Below are positions 7,109 through 14,497 of a stretch of DNA of 24,650 nucleotides, one piece after another. The notes below the pieces were generated by a model that made no database searches, had not been told where the DNA came from, and saw only the letters and a program-made list of their open reading frames with translations. The stretch is taken from the NCBI GenBank assembly GCA_028711205.1, contig JAQTSP010000007.1, positions 1 through 24,650 on the forward strand, given 5' to 3'. Numbering within the stretch: position 1 is the stretch's first letter; every line of letters begins with the position of its first letter. The DNA is from Eubacteriales bacterium (GTDB lineage Bacteria; Bacillota; Clostridia; Christensenellales; SZUA-584). Position numbers and translations under genes: made by a program.

Positions 7109-8152
7109 ATGAACACAGAGCTTGGCCGCCTGGCGGTCATCATACCGGCATACAAACCTGAGAGCGTGCTTATAGGGCTTTCAGAAGAACTTATAACAAA
7201 AGGATTCCATGAAGTTATCATCGTCGACGACGGAAGCGGCAGCGAATATGCCGATATTTTCTCCGCGCTGAAAAAAATGGGCTGCCGCGTGCTTTCTCAT
7301 ACCGTCAACATGGGCAAGGGACGCGCGATCAAGACCGCGATCAACGATGTGCTGGTTCGCGGCGGTATCGACGGCGTGGTGACGGCGGACGCGGACGGGC
7401 AGCATCTGGTTCATGACATCGTGGGTGTGGGGCTTGAGCTTTTAAAACAGCCAAATACGATCATACTCGGCAAAAGGACGCTGCATGGAAAGATACCGTT
7501 TAAAAGCCGTTTTGGAAACACGATCACACGGGGCGTTTTTAATTTTGTCAGCGGCCAGAAAATACACGATACACAGACGGGCCTTCGGGGCATGCCGTAC
7601 GCGGCGCTTAAAGATCTTTTATCGCTTTCGGGCGAGCGGTACGAATATGAAATGAATGTGCTTCTCGAGTCGTCCCATCTGAATCTTAAACTTAAAGAAG
7701 TTGAAATTGAGACCGTTTATATCAATAACAACTCGGGCTCTCATTTCAACCCGCTCAAAGATTCGTGGCGTATCTACCGGCTGATCATCATGTTCGGCGG
7801 ATCGTCGGTGATCGCTTTTCTGATCGATTTTCTGTTATTTGCCCTGATCAAAACGATATTTCCAAGCGAAGGCATGCTCTGGCTGGCGGTGGTCGGCGCA
7901 AGGGTGGTCAGCTCGTTTATGAATTTTCTCATCAACCGCAACGTCATATTTGCGGGCAAAAACGGCAACGGCAATCTCAAGAGGCATATTATCGGTTACT
8001 ATTTGCTGGTGGTCGTCATTATGGCGGCGAACTACGGGCTGCTCAGCCTGTTTACAAGCGCCGGCATCAACGTTTATCTCGCGAAGGTCATCACAGAGGT
8101 GATGTTGTTCTTCGTCAGTTTCCTTGCCCAGAAACGCATCGTGTTTAAATGA
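7109..8152 (+). CDS. GT2 glycosyltransferase (dolichol-phosphate-mannose-synthase-like) fused to a GtrA-type membrane domain
   Basis: Bifunctional-looking 347-residue protein. Residues 5-225 are a DPMS-like GT-A domain with VIIPAYKP, VIIVDDGSGS and TADADGQH (the DxD metal site) and the ARG-like TGLRG segment. It probably transfers a sugar to polyprenyl phosphate on the cytoplasmic face. Residues about 228-347 are a GtrA domain with four membrane helices, ending in the typical NRNVIF and AQKRIVF signatures; such domains help move polyprenyl-phosphate sugars across the membrane. AAGAGG upstream supports the ATG at 7109. There is a 62-bp gap from the small membrane protein, with no clear promoter or terminator, so it may belong to the same transcript. 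A hairpin follows the stop. Confidence 0.9.
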   Translation: MNTELGRLAVIIPAYKPESVLIGLSEELITKGFHEVIIVDDGSGSEYADIFSALKKMGCRVLSHTVNMGKGRAIKTAINDVLVRGGIDGVVTADADGQHLVHDIVGVGLELLKQPNTIILGKRTLHGKIPFKSRFGNTITRGVFNFVSGQKIHDTQTGLRGMPYAALKDLLSLSGERYEYEMNVLLESSHLNLKLKEVEIETVYINNNSGSHFNPLKDSWRIYRLIIMFGGSSVIAFLIDFLLFALIKTIFPSEGMLWLAVVGARVVSSFMNFLINRNVIFAGKNGNGNLKRHIIGYYLLVVVIMAANYGLLSLFTSAGINVYLAKVITEVMLFFVSFLAQKRIVFK

Positions 8153-8165
8153 TTTTTGGTTTTAT

Positions 8166-8203
8166 AAACGGCGCATGCGTTGAAGAAAGGCGGCGCCGTT
8201 TTT
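8166..8203 (+). terminator. Probable Rho-independent terminator after the GT2-GtrA gene
   Basis: Nine-base stem AAACGGCGC (8166-8174) and GCGCCGTTT (8193-8201) with an 18-nt loop, running into a five-T tract. The loop is longer than usual, but the GC-rich stem and its position 14 bp past the stop fit a terminator. Confidence 0.65.
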
Positions 8204-8239
8204 ATGTGTATTTCACCCTTTATGAAAACGCATGAGACG

Positions 8240-8248
8240 TGTTATAAT
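8240..8248 (+). promoter_or_regulatory. Extended -10 promoter for the DUF362 operon
   Basis: TGT followed by a perfect TATAAT (8243-8248), 24 bp before the ATG at 8273 and just after the upstream terminator. No clear -35. Its position makes any longer reading frame starting at 8180 untranslated. Confidence 0.58.
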
Positions 8249-8272
8249 GCGGTGAGGAGAGGAGAGAGGCTG

Positions 8273-9346
8273 ATGGGCAAACTGTATGTCGCAAATGGCG
8301 ACGATCCGCGGCACATGACGCGCCGGCTACTGGAGCTGATACAGCCCGAGGCCGGGCTGGAGAAAAGCGCCCTCATCGGTTTAAAGCCCAATCTCGTGGT
8401 GGCAAAAAGTCATCAGAGCGGCGCGACGACCAATCCCGCGGTCTGCGAGGCGGTCATCGAATACTTCTTTGAGCGAGGGTACACGAACCTTTTTATTATC
8501 GAAAGCGCGTGGCTTGCGGTCAGCACGAAAGACGCGTTCCGTGTATGCGGATACGAGGCTTTGGCAAAGAGACACGGCATTGAGCTCGTCGATGTCAAGA
8601 AAGACGAATATATCACGCGCGAATACGGCGGGCTGAAGATCGACATATCAAAGCGCGCGCTTGAAGCGGACTGCATCATCAACCTGCCGCTTATCAAGGG
8701 CCATTGCCAGACGCATGTGACGTGCGCACTGAAAAATCTGAAAGGGCTGATCCCGGACAGGGAAAAACGGCGGTTTCACGCGATGGGGCTGCATAAACCC
8801 ATTGCGTATCTCAATAAAATGATACGTCCCGCGCTGACCATCGCGGATGGCATCTGTACCGACTCGGGTTTTGAGGAAGGCGGAAATCCGGTGCGCCGCA
8901 ATACGATGGTGGCGGGCACCGACAGCGTGCTTGTCGACGCGTATGCGGCGGCGCTGCTCGGATACAGCGCCCGCAGCATCGGCTACATCAAAATCGCGGA
9001 AGAGATCGGCGTCGGCAGCGCGGATATGGATGGCGCGGACATCGGCTATATCGGCGGCACAGGGCCGGCGGTGCAGCATACGCGGTCTGTTGCGCTTGAG
9101 GCCGCGAAAGCACGCATCGATGCGCGCGAAGCCTGCAGCGCGTGCTACGGCAACCTGGTCAGCGCATTGATACAAATGGGTGACTGCGGTAATATCAGCG
9201 TGTGCGTGGGGCAGGGCTTTAAAGGAGAACACGGCGGTATCGGGTGCGGCAACTGCACGAGTGGCTTTGATTTCTGTATCAAAGGATGCCCGCCCGGTGC
9301 GGATATGATATTAGAGGAACTTGAAAAATTGAGGGGAGACATATGA
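8273..9346 (+). CDS. DUF362 domain protein with cysteine-rich C-terminus
   Basis: A 357-residue DUF362 protein. Family features visible are ALIGLKPNLV near the N-terminus, IINLPLIKGHCQTHVTCALK in the middle, and ADGICTDSGFEEGG with VAGTDSVLVDAYAA. The C-terminal ~75 residues hold about eight cysteines (ACSAC, GDCG, CVG, CGNC, CIKGC), suggesting metal or Fe-S binding, though the spacing is not a classical 2[4Fe-4S] ferredoxin. The start is set at ATG 8273, preceded by a purine-rich run of overlapping GAGG motifs (8254-8269). A longer frame from 8180 begins upstream of the -10 box and inside the terminator. It overlaps the next gene by four bases. The reaction is unknown for the family; a redox or metal role is inferred from the cysteines. 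Confidence 0.82.
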   Translation: MGKLYVANGDDPRHMTRRLLELIQPEAGLEKSALIGLKPNLVVAKSHQSGATTNPAVCEAVIEYFFERGYTNLFIIESAWLAVSTKDAFRVCGYEALAKRHGIELVDVKKDEYITREYGGLKIDISKRALEADCIINLPLIKGHCQTHVTCALKNLKGLIPDREKRRFHAMGLHKPIAYLNKMIRPALTIADGICTDSGFEEGGNPVRRNTMVAGTDSVLVDAYAAALLGYSARSIGYIKIAEEIGVGSADMDGADIGYIGGTGPAVQHTRSVALEAAKARIDAREACSACYGNLVSALIQMGDCGNISVCVGQGFKGEHGGIGCGNCTSGFDFCIKGCPPGADMILEELEKLRGDI

Positions 9347-10503
9347 AACGATTGACGATAGTGCTCGACGGCATCGCGGACAGGCCGCAGCAAATACTGG
9401 GCGGAAAAACACCGATGGAAGCGGCGGATACGCCTGCGCTTGACAGGCTTTTTAAGATATCAAAACCGGGGACGGTGCAGACGATACCGAAGGGTATGGA
9501 GATCGGCAGCGCGGTTGCAAACATGAGCCTGATGGGCTATGATCCGTCCCGGGTCTACAAAGGCAGGGCGGTCATCGAAGCAGCGGGCGCGGGTATACCC
9601 GTCAGGCAGGGCGATCTCTATGTGCGGTGCAACTTCGTGACGCTTGAGGGTGAGAGCTTTGATACAAGCGTGATGCAGAGCTACAGCGCGCACGACATCG
9701 AAACGGCGCTATCCCGGCCGCTTGTTGAAATGCTGAATAAAGAAGTTTTTCGTCCGCCGTTCAAGCTCATCAACACGGATACTTTCCGCAACATACTCGT
9801 CGTGGAAGGCATGGCCTCTGCCGCGGAGCAGCTGAAGTTTATGCCGCCTCATGACATGATCGGCGGCAACGTTGCGGATTTTACTAAGGGCGGCGGCATA
9901 ATCGCCGACTATTTTGATATGATGAGAAAGGCGTACGAGGTGCTGAGGGAGGATAACGACAGCCGCGCGAACGCGATATGGTTCTGGGGCGCTTCATACG
10001 CGCCAAGCTTCGGCCCTGCGTCCGAAGAGCGGCGTGTCGTACTGGCTGAAACGACGCTGATGCGCGGTATCGCGGCGCTGTCGGGGGCGGATTGTATCAC
10101 GACATGCGAAGAAAAAGGCTTCGCCGCATTTTTGGAAGAGAAAAAAGAAAACGCGGTTGCCGCTGTCAAAGAATACGAAGACGCGTACATACATATACAA
10201 AAGCTTGACGACCTGTCGCATGAACGGATGATCGCCGAGAAAAAGGCGGCGATAGAGGGCATCGACAGATATTTCATACAACCGTTTTTTGAGAAAATAG
10301 AAGCGCCGTACAGCGCCGTCATCGTATCCGACCACTACACGTTTTCGGACAGCGGCGGGCACGGCGGCGAACCGGCGCCGTTTATGCTATTGGGCCATGG
10401 GCAGGCGCGCCCGCCCGGGCGGTTTACGGAACAATGGTGCAGGGAATCGGGCAGTGTAATGACCGCACGCGGGCTTGTCAATGCGCTGCGCGGCAAAATT
10501 TAA
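9343..10503 (+). CDS. ApgM-type 2,3-bisphosphoglycerate-independent phosphoglycerate mutase homologue (possible phosphotransferase of other function)
   Basis: A 386-residue protein of the alkaline-phosphatase-like metalloenzyme superfamily. It has VLDGIADRP at the N-terminus (first metal Asp), the GSAVANMSLMGYDP segment containing the likely nucleophilic Ser, a YIHIQKLDDLSHE metal segment and the VSDHYTFSDSGGHGG-EP metal motif near the end. The second residue after the nucleophile is Ala where I would expect Asp (GSDVAN). Bacterial members of this clade have been proposed to act as homoserine kinases rather than mutases, so the glycolytic assignment is uncertain. It overlaps DUF362 by four bases (ATGA), so the two are translationally coupled. 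The neighbours give no threonine or glycolysis context. Confidence 0.8.
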   Translation: MKRLTIVLDGIADRPQQILGGKTPMEAADTPALDRLFKISKPGTVQTIPKGMEIGSAVANMSLMGYDPSRVYKGRAVIEAAGAGIPVRQGDLYVRCNFVTLEGESFDTSVMQSYSAHDIETALSRPLVEMLNKEVFRPPFKLINTDTFRNILVVEGMASAAEQLKFMPPHDMIGGNVADFTKGGGIIADYFDMMRKAYEVLREDNDSRANAIWFWGASYAPSFGPASEERRVVLAETTLMRGIAALSGADCITTCEEKGFAAFLEEKKENAVAAVKEYEDAYIHIQKLDDLSHERMIAEKKAAIEGIDRYFIQPFFEKIEAPYSAVIVSDHYTFSDSGGHGGEPAPFMLLGHGQARPPGRFTEQWCRESGSVMTARGLVNALRGKI

Positions 10504-10551
10504 AGCGGCAACCCCTGCGGAACGCCGATGGGACAGGTAAGGAGAAAGATC

Positions 10552-11706
10552 ATGGGTTTTGAATTTTATACGGCATCAAGGATCGTTTTTGACAGGGGCG
10601 CGATCAAAAAGCTGCCAAAACTTTGCGCCGGACTCGGACGGCACTTTCTGATCGTGACGGGCGGCGGCTCGCTGAAAAGATCGGGTATTCTCGATGCGCT
10701 CATTAACGGATTGAAGAAAGAAGGGATCACGTGCACGTTGCATGGCGGTATCGTTGATGAACCGACGCCCGGGATCGTGGACGCGGCGGTCAAGTCAGGG
10801 CTTGACGCAGGTGTGGACGCGCTTATCGGCATCGGCGGCGGTAGCGTCATGGACACGGCCAAGGCCGCGGCAGGCGTGATCACCAACGGCGGCAGCGTGC
10901 GCGACTATCTTGAGGGCGTGGGCACGGGCGCGGTCATCGTCAATGATCCATTGCCGTTCGTTGCGGTGCCGACGACATCCGGCACGGGTACGGAAGTCAC
11001 AAAAAACGCGGTGATCATGTCGAAAGAGGAAAGATTCAAAAAGAGCATCAGACACGAGAAGCTGATCGCGGATATCGCGCTGCTCGACCCGGAGCTGACG
11101 GTATCCGTACCGAAAAGCGTCACGGCGGCTTCCGGCATGGACGCGATATGCCAGCTGATCGAAAGCTTTACGGCCAGGCAGGCGAACGCGTTTTGCGACG
11201 CGATGTCGCTCTATCATACACCGCCCGCGGTTCATGCGCTCAAACAGGCGTATGACGACGGAGGTGATATCGATGCGAGGGAGACGATGGCACTCTCTGC
11301 GATGGTCAGCGGCATGTGCCTTGCTAACGCCGGGCTTGGCGCGGCGCCCGGCGTCAGCACGGGCCTTAGCGCGGTACTGGGCGTTGCGCACGGCATCGCC
11401 TGCGGCATGCTGCTGCCGCACGTCATGCGGTACAACTTAGAACACGGCGTTACAAAATACGCGGCGCTCTCGCGTGCCTATTTCGGCAGGGATTTTAAGG
11501 ATGACATGAACGCGTCGCTTGCTTTCACGGAAGCGATCGAAGAGCTGTGCGCCTATCTTGGCCTGCCCGAAAAGCTTCGGGATTTCGGCGTGAGCGACGG
11601 TATGGCAGCCACGATCGCGAAAGCGTCGATGGGCTCGTCGATGAGCAAAAACCCCGTCGAAATACCGCTTGACGCATGCGAAGATTTTATCCGGTCGCTC
11701 ATATAA
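10552..11706 (+). CDS. Iron-containing alcohol dehydrogenase family protein with incomplete metal site
   Basis: A 384-residue group III dehydrogenase fold. The NAD(P)-binding GIGGGSVMD (93-101) and the VPTTSGTGTEVT segment (139-150) are intact. In FucO-type enzymes iron is held by Asp196, His200, His263 and His277. Here the equivalents read Asp197, Gln201, Pro266 and His280, and the nearby His267 position is Thr270. Two of four ligands are therefore lost, the second with a proline, so classical Fe/Zn-dependent alcohol oxidation is doubtful. The ATG at 10552 is chosen because AAGGAG (about 10539-10544) precedes it by seven or eight bases; a 24-base longer frame from 10528 has no ribosome binding site. 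It lies 48 bp after the ApgM-like gene, probably in the same operon. Confidence 0.85.
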   Translation: MGFEFYTASRIVFDRGAIKKLPKLCAGLGRHFLIVTGGGSLKRSGILDALINGLKKEGITCTLHGGIVDEPTPGIVDAAVKSGLDAGVDALIGIGGGSVMDTAKAAAGVITNGGSVRDYLEGVGTGAVIVNDPLPFVAVPTTSGTGTEVTKNAVIMSKEERFKKSIRHEKLIADIALLDPELTVSVPKSVTAASGMDAICQLIESFTARQANAFCDAMSLYHTPPAVHALKQAYDDGGDIDARETMALSAMVSGMCLANAGLGAAPGVSTGLSAVLGVAHGIACGMLLPHVMRYNLEHGVTKYAALSRAYFGRDFKDDMNASLAFTEAIEELCAYLGLPEKLRDFGVSDGMAATIAKASMGSSMSKNPVEIPLDACEDFIRSLI

Positions 11707-11748
11707 CGGCATGCGCGCGGCATATGCTTCTAACAGGGAGTGTGCGCG

Positions 11749-12252
11749 ATGGAGGATATACTGACCGTCTACAGAATGCGGCGATATGACAGGCTTGAAA
11801 CGCTGAGCGCCCATTTCGGCGTGCCTGTTTGCATGATCATGCGTGCAAACGCTTTTCGCAACGCCGAGGATATCATTTCATGCAAAGAGATCAAGATACC
11901 GAAGAAATGCTACTGCCTGAGATGCGCGGCCGACAAAATAACAACGGCCGGGGCGCGGTATGAGACGTATACCGTACAGCCGGAGGACACGATATATGGT
12001 ATTGCGAAGCGCTGCGGCCTGACGATGCGCATCATACAAAAGGCGAACGGTATTGACGACGCAGCGATGATACGCGCGGGCGACAGGCTTTTGATACCTG
12101 CGATATCCGGCGAACGGTATTGTATCCGTGAAGGAGAGAGCCTTGAGGATATCGCGCTTGCCCGCAGCATATCCGTTGATAGCATCATGGAGAAGAACTT
12201 TATCGGGCCGGCCGAGGCTGTCCATGCCGGCATGCAGTTGATACTCGGCTGA
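11749..12252 (+). CDS. LysM-repeat protein without signal peptide
   Basis: A 167-residue protein made of three LysM-like units: about 5-50 (TVYRMRRYDRLETLSAHFGV), 73-117 (YTVQPEDTIYGIAKRCGL...AGDRLLIP) and 122-166 (YCIREGESLEDIALARSI). The first and third are more diverged than the middle one. There is no signal peptide or membrane segment, so it is either cytosolic, spore-associated or released by another route. Four cysteines cluster between repeats 1 and 2 (KCYCLRC plus Cys45). AGGGAG eight bases before ATG 11749 fixes the start; a GTG nine bases earlier falls on the ribosome binding site. It is the last gene of the DUF362 group. Peptidoglycan or chitin-oligomer binding is the known role of LysM. 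Confidence 0.82.
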   Translation: MEDILTVYRMRRYDRLETLSAHFGVPVCMIMRANAFRNAEDIISCKEIKIPKKCYCLRCAADKITTAGARYETYTVQPEDTIYGIAKRCGLTMRIIQKANGIDDAAMIRAGDRLLIPAISGERYCIREGESLEDIALARSISVDSIMEKNFIGPAEAVHAGMQLILG

Positions 12253-12329
12253 GTTTATGCCGCGGTTTCGATAATACGACTATTTTTTTTGCAATTTATG
12301 ATTGCATGCATGCTTTTTTTTATATACTG

Positions 12330-12338
12330 TGGTACAAT
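12330..12338 (+). promoter_or_regulatory. Extended -10 promoter for the DUF4203-like pair
   Basis: TGG-TACAAT (hexamer 12333-12338) 24 bp before the start at 12363. An eight-T run and AT-rich DNA lie upstream. No reliable -35. Confidence 0.5.
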
Positions 12339-12362
12339 AAATAAAAAAACGGGGAGGTCATG

Positions 12363-12980
12363 ATGGATACTGGAACACTGGCGATCATTATGCTTGTCGC
12401 TTATCTTGCTGTGGGCATTGTATTTTGTTTTTTCGGGAACAGATGGCTGAAGGTAATCGTGGCGGTATACGGTTTTGTGGCCGGATATATGCTTGCGGGC
12501 GTGCTTGTCCCCATGCTTTTTTCGTCGCTCAGCGATACCGTGGTGCTGCTGATCAGCCTTGGAGTGGGTGTCGTCGGAGCGTTGCTGTTCGTATTCCTGA
12601 TCTATGTCGGCATATTTTTTATCGGATTCGGCGGCGGCGTATTGCTGTCCCTTTTGCTCATTGACGTGTTCAATTTGAACCTGTTCGACTGGTATGTGTA
12701 TATCCCTGTGCTTGTCATCAGCTGTATTTTTGGGTCTCTCACGCTGAACAGGCGGCGGATATTCATATCGATATTCACGTCGTTTATCGGTGCATCCGCG
12801 ATTGCACAATTCATATATCAGGTGGCAGGCGGAATCAAGCCGGAAACGATGATGCTGTATTATGACCAGCAGGCAACATACAGCGCATATTCATCGCTGA
12901 TATACATCATTTCTCTTGTGGTGCTGTTTTTTGCCGGCCTTGTGGTACAGCTCGCAGTAACGAGTAAGAAAAAAACATAA
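12363..12980 (+). CDS. Multi-spanning membrane protein, DUF4203 (TM7S3/TM198)-like
   Basis: A 205-residue hydrophobic protein with about six or seven helices (around 6-22, 28-50, 58-78, 80-98, 108-125, 130-150 and 177-197) and a short Lys-rich tail. The CFFGNRWLK motif after helix 1 and glycine-rich GVGVVGALLF and GFGGGVLLSLLL segments resemble DUF4203 proteins, whose function is unknown. Tandem ATGs lie at 12360 and 12363; GGGGAGG (12351-12357) is five bases before 12363, which is therefore preferred. The following gene, 15 bp downstream, encodes a paralogue with the same CFFG motif. Assignment to DUF4203 is by eye and moderately certain. Confidence 0.7.
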   Translation: MDTGTLAIIMLVAYLAVGIVFCFFGNRWLKVIVAVYGFVAGYMLAGVLVPMLFSSLSDTVVLLISLGVGVVGALLFVFLIYVGIFFIGFGGGVLLSLLLIDVFNLNLFDWYVYIPVLVISCIFGSLTLNRRRIFISIFTSFIGASAIAQFIYQVAGGIKPETMMLYYDQQATYSAYSSLIYIISLVVLFFAGLVVQLAVTSKKKT

Positions 12981-12995
12981 AACGGCAGGAAAGGG

Positions 12996-13754
12996 ATGAA
13001 CATGGATCTGTCATTAATATTGATGATCGGTGGTATCGCAGCCGCCGTAGTGGCGCTGGTATTCTGTTTTTTCGGGTACAGGTTTTCACGGCTGCTTTTG
13101 CCGATCTGCGGTGTGCTGCTGTTTGAGGGAGGCCAGTATATACTTATCTATGACATGCTGGAGCTGAATGAGCTCAGCACGTGGTTTTTCTTTTGCGGCA
13201 GCTGTGTCGCCATATACATACTGCTTTTCTTTTTTAAGAGAATCGCCGGATTTTTTACCGGGCTGATGGGCAGCGCGCTGTTTTTGCTGTATGCGGTCTA
13301 TGCGCTTGATCTGCACGGAATCGTCTATGTGTACCCCGCATGTTTTACCATATGCGTTGTAGTCGGTCTCTTGACAGTGGTCTACAAGAGGGTCGGCGTG
13401 ATCGTATCGACATCTCTGTTCGGCGCGTGCGTGGCGGTATATATCGGGCTATACCTGCAATTTGAGGGTATACATTCGCTGACCATGTACGATAATGTGC
13501 TTTTACCGCTTGAGCAGTACCTTTCCGCAAACGCGTATCTTATCGCCGGTGTGTCGCTTGGGCTTGCGGCTATCGGAATCCTGGTTCAGCTCTTTGTGAC
13601 GGCACGCAGGCAGGTATTGTCCGGCGGGCATGACGAGGACAAGGGCCGGGTGCCCAGAAAAAGAAAAAAAACCGGCAACACAGAATATTTTGTGGAGAGC
13701 GGCGACACGGGTACAGGCGGTAAAACGCTGGGTTATTGGGACGACGGCGTATAA
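12996..13754 (+). CDS. Multi-spanning membrane protein, paralogue of the preceding DUF4203-like protein, with charged cytosolic tail
   Basis: A 252-residue protein with about seven hydrophobic helices in the first 205 residues. It shares the beginning of its neighbour (VALVFCFFGYRFSRLL against VGIVFCFFGNRWLKVI) and the same helix spacing, so the pair arose by duplication. It differs by a hydrophilic 45-residue tail rich in Lys/Arg then Gly/Thr, containing PRKRKKTGN. Starts at 12996 (AGGA five bases upstream) and 13002 (AAAGGG six bases upstream) are both plausible. The two proteins may form a heteromeric membrane complex; function is unknown. Confidence 0.68.
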   Translation: MNMDLSLILMIGGIAAAVVALVFCFFGYRFSRLLLPICGVLLFEGGQYILIYDMLELNELSTWFFFCGSCVAIYILLFFFKRIAGFFTGLMGSALFLLYAVYALDLHGIVYVYPACFTICVVVGLLTVVYKRVGVIVSTSLFGACVAVYIGLYLQFEGIHSLTMYDNVLLPLEQYLSANAYLIAGVSLGLAAIGILVQLFVTARRQVLSGGHDEDKGRVPRKRKKTGNTEYFVESGDTGTGGKTLGYWDDGV

Positions 13755-13772
13755 AGATATTTTTTCACATAA

Positions 13773-13802
13773 AAAAAAGAGCGTATCCAAGCGCTCTTTT
13801 TT
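13773..13802. terminator. Bidirectional terminator between convergent genes
   Basis: Stem GAGCGT/GCGCTC (13779-13784 with 13791-13796, last pair T-G) and a six-base loop, extended by A6 on the left and T6 on the right. It therefore gives a U-tract in both directions. It lies between the DUF4203-like gene (plus) and the small minus-strand gene ending at 13806. Confidence 0.88.
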
Positions 13803-13805
13803 ACG

Positions 13806-14117
13806 CTATTTTATGCTGTGTTTTTCGACAAGCTGGGCATAAACGTTCTCTGGCAGAAAGGCGCATTTGCCGCTGCCCCAAAAAGCCACGTCGTCAATCG
13901 CGAGCCATCTGCTTTTTTGTCCGTATTTAAAGTCTGTGACGCAATTCGCGTTATGGGCTTTTGCTTTTGCGACAAGGTTGTTTTTGACGTCGTTCAGGTT
14001 TTTAAGCTGTGCACCGAACTTAAAACTTAAGTCGCATGTGATATCGCAGATAATACTTGCGTCGGGATGCGGCCCTTCAATAAAGACAATACCCGCGTAT
14101 ACCGTTGTATATGCCAT
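13806..14117 (-). CDS. Small protein of unknown function (103 aa)
   Basis: Reads from MAYTTVYAG to VEKHSIK on the minus strand. No signal peptide or membrane helix is visible. A beta-strand-like N-terminal half (AGIVFIEGPHPDASIICDIT) is followed by an amphipathic helix and the segment AKAHNANCVTDFKYGQKS. That segment recalls the GANAV-type element of YbjQ-like/heavy-metal-binding-domain proteins, but the likeness is too weak for assignment. The ATG lies two bases after the stop of the upstream DUF4177 gene, so the two are coupled. A longer frame to 14324 would overlap that gene entirely and is rejected. The C-terminal half has an aromatic stretch (WLAIDDVAFWGSGKCAF). Confidence 0.72.
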   Translation of the reverse strand: MAYTTVYAGIVFIEGPHPDASIICDITCDLSFKFGAQLKNLNDVKNNLVAKAKAHNANCVTDFKYGQKSRWLAIDDVAFWGSGKCAFLPENVYAQLVEKHSIK

Positions 14118-14119
14118 GT

Positions 14120-14311
14120 TTACACATCTCTTTCCAGTACTGTGATGAACTCCTGCCGGGTGGTGCCAAAGCCCGGTATATCCGCCGTCGCGCAGGAGAT
14201 GACACGCCAGCCCTGCTGCGCGTAGGCGTTGAGGGCCTGCTCCAGTGTCATGGGATTGAATTTTCCGGAAAACCACTTGTCTTTTTGTGTTAAAATCTTG
14301 TATTCTTTCAT
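14120..14311 (-). CDS. DUF4177 domain small protein
   Basis: A 63-residue protein whose sequence pattern is that of DUF4177: a tyrosine-containing first strand (MKEYKILTQ), a LEQALNAYAQQGWRVISC core with the family's GW(R/E)V motif, and a final strand (EFITVLERD) resembling the usual lE+ ending. The family is common in Bacillota and has no established function. GAGG upstream supports the ATG at 14311. It is the first gene of a two-gene minus-strand operon with the 103-residue protein and has a good promoter at 14368-14396. Confidence 0.8.
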   Translation of the reverse strand: MKEYKILTQKDKWFSGKFNPMTLEQALNAYAQQGWRVISCATADIPGFGTTRQEFITVLERDV

Positions 14312-14367
14312 AATGATACCTCATTTCATATTATCTATATGACATCTGCGCGAAAAGCGGCACAGAT

Positions 14368-14396
14368 ATTATATGAACTGCCATCCGGCCTGAAAA
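14368..14396 (-). promoter_or_regulatory. Promoter of the DUF4177 operon (minus strand)
   Basis: Read on the minus strand: TTTTCA (14396-14391), an exact 17-bp spacer and TATAAT (14373-14368), 57 bp before the ATG at 14311. The leader contains an imperfect inverted repeat (ATCTG...CAGAT, about 14344-14367) that could form a small hairpin. Confidence 0.62.
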
Positions 14397-14497
14397 AGCT
14401 GTAAGCGAGTAACAAATCAGTATATAATTGAAATTATTGTAACATTCGCACATCGATTTTACAAGCACACGAACCCGTATGAAGTATCAGGATGTGG

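Noticed and set aside
8180..8272. N-terminal extension of the DUF362 protein
   Set aside because: It begins in the terminator loop and before the -10 box; the run of GAGG motifs points to ATG 8273.
8648..9232. Long minus-strand frame opposite the DUF362 gene (similar long shadows opposite 4189-4893 and 10795-11421)
   Set aside because: These are antisense shadows of GC-rich coding DNA, rich in Arg/His/Ala, without ribosome binding sites or family motifs.
12291..12321. Possible terminator after the LysM gene: GCAAT/ATTGC hairpin and GCATGCATGC palindrome before eight T residues
   Set aside because: The five-bp AT-rich stem is separated from the T-run, and the palindrome cannot form a stable loop. 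It may still reduce transcription but is not convincing.
13806..14324. Longer minus-strand reading frame of 172 residues
   Set aside because: Its first ~69 residues overlap the DUF4177 gene in another frame and are low in family-like pattern; the ATG at 14117 directly after the DUF4177 stop is the better start.
14421..14428. TATAAT on the plus strand between argJ and the DUF4177 operon, a possible small RNA promoter
   Set aside because: No -35 or TG extension, and no plus-strand gene or terminator-like hairpin follows in the intergenic space.
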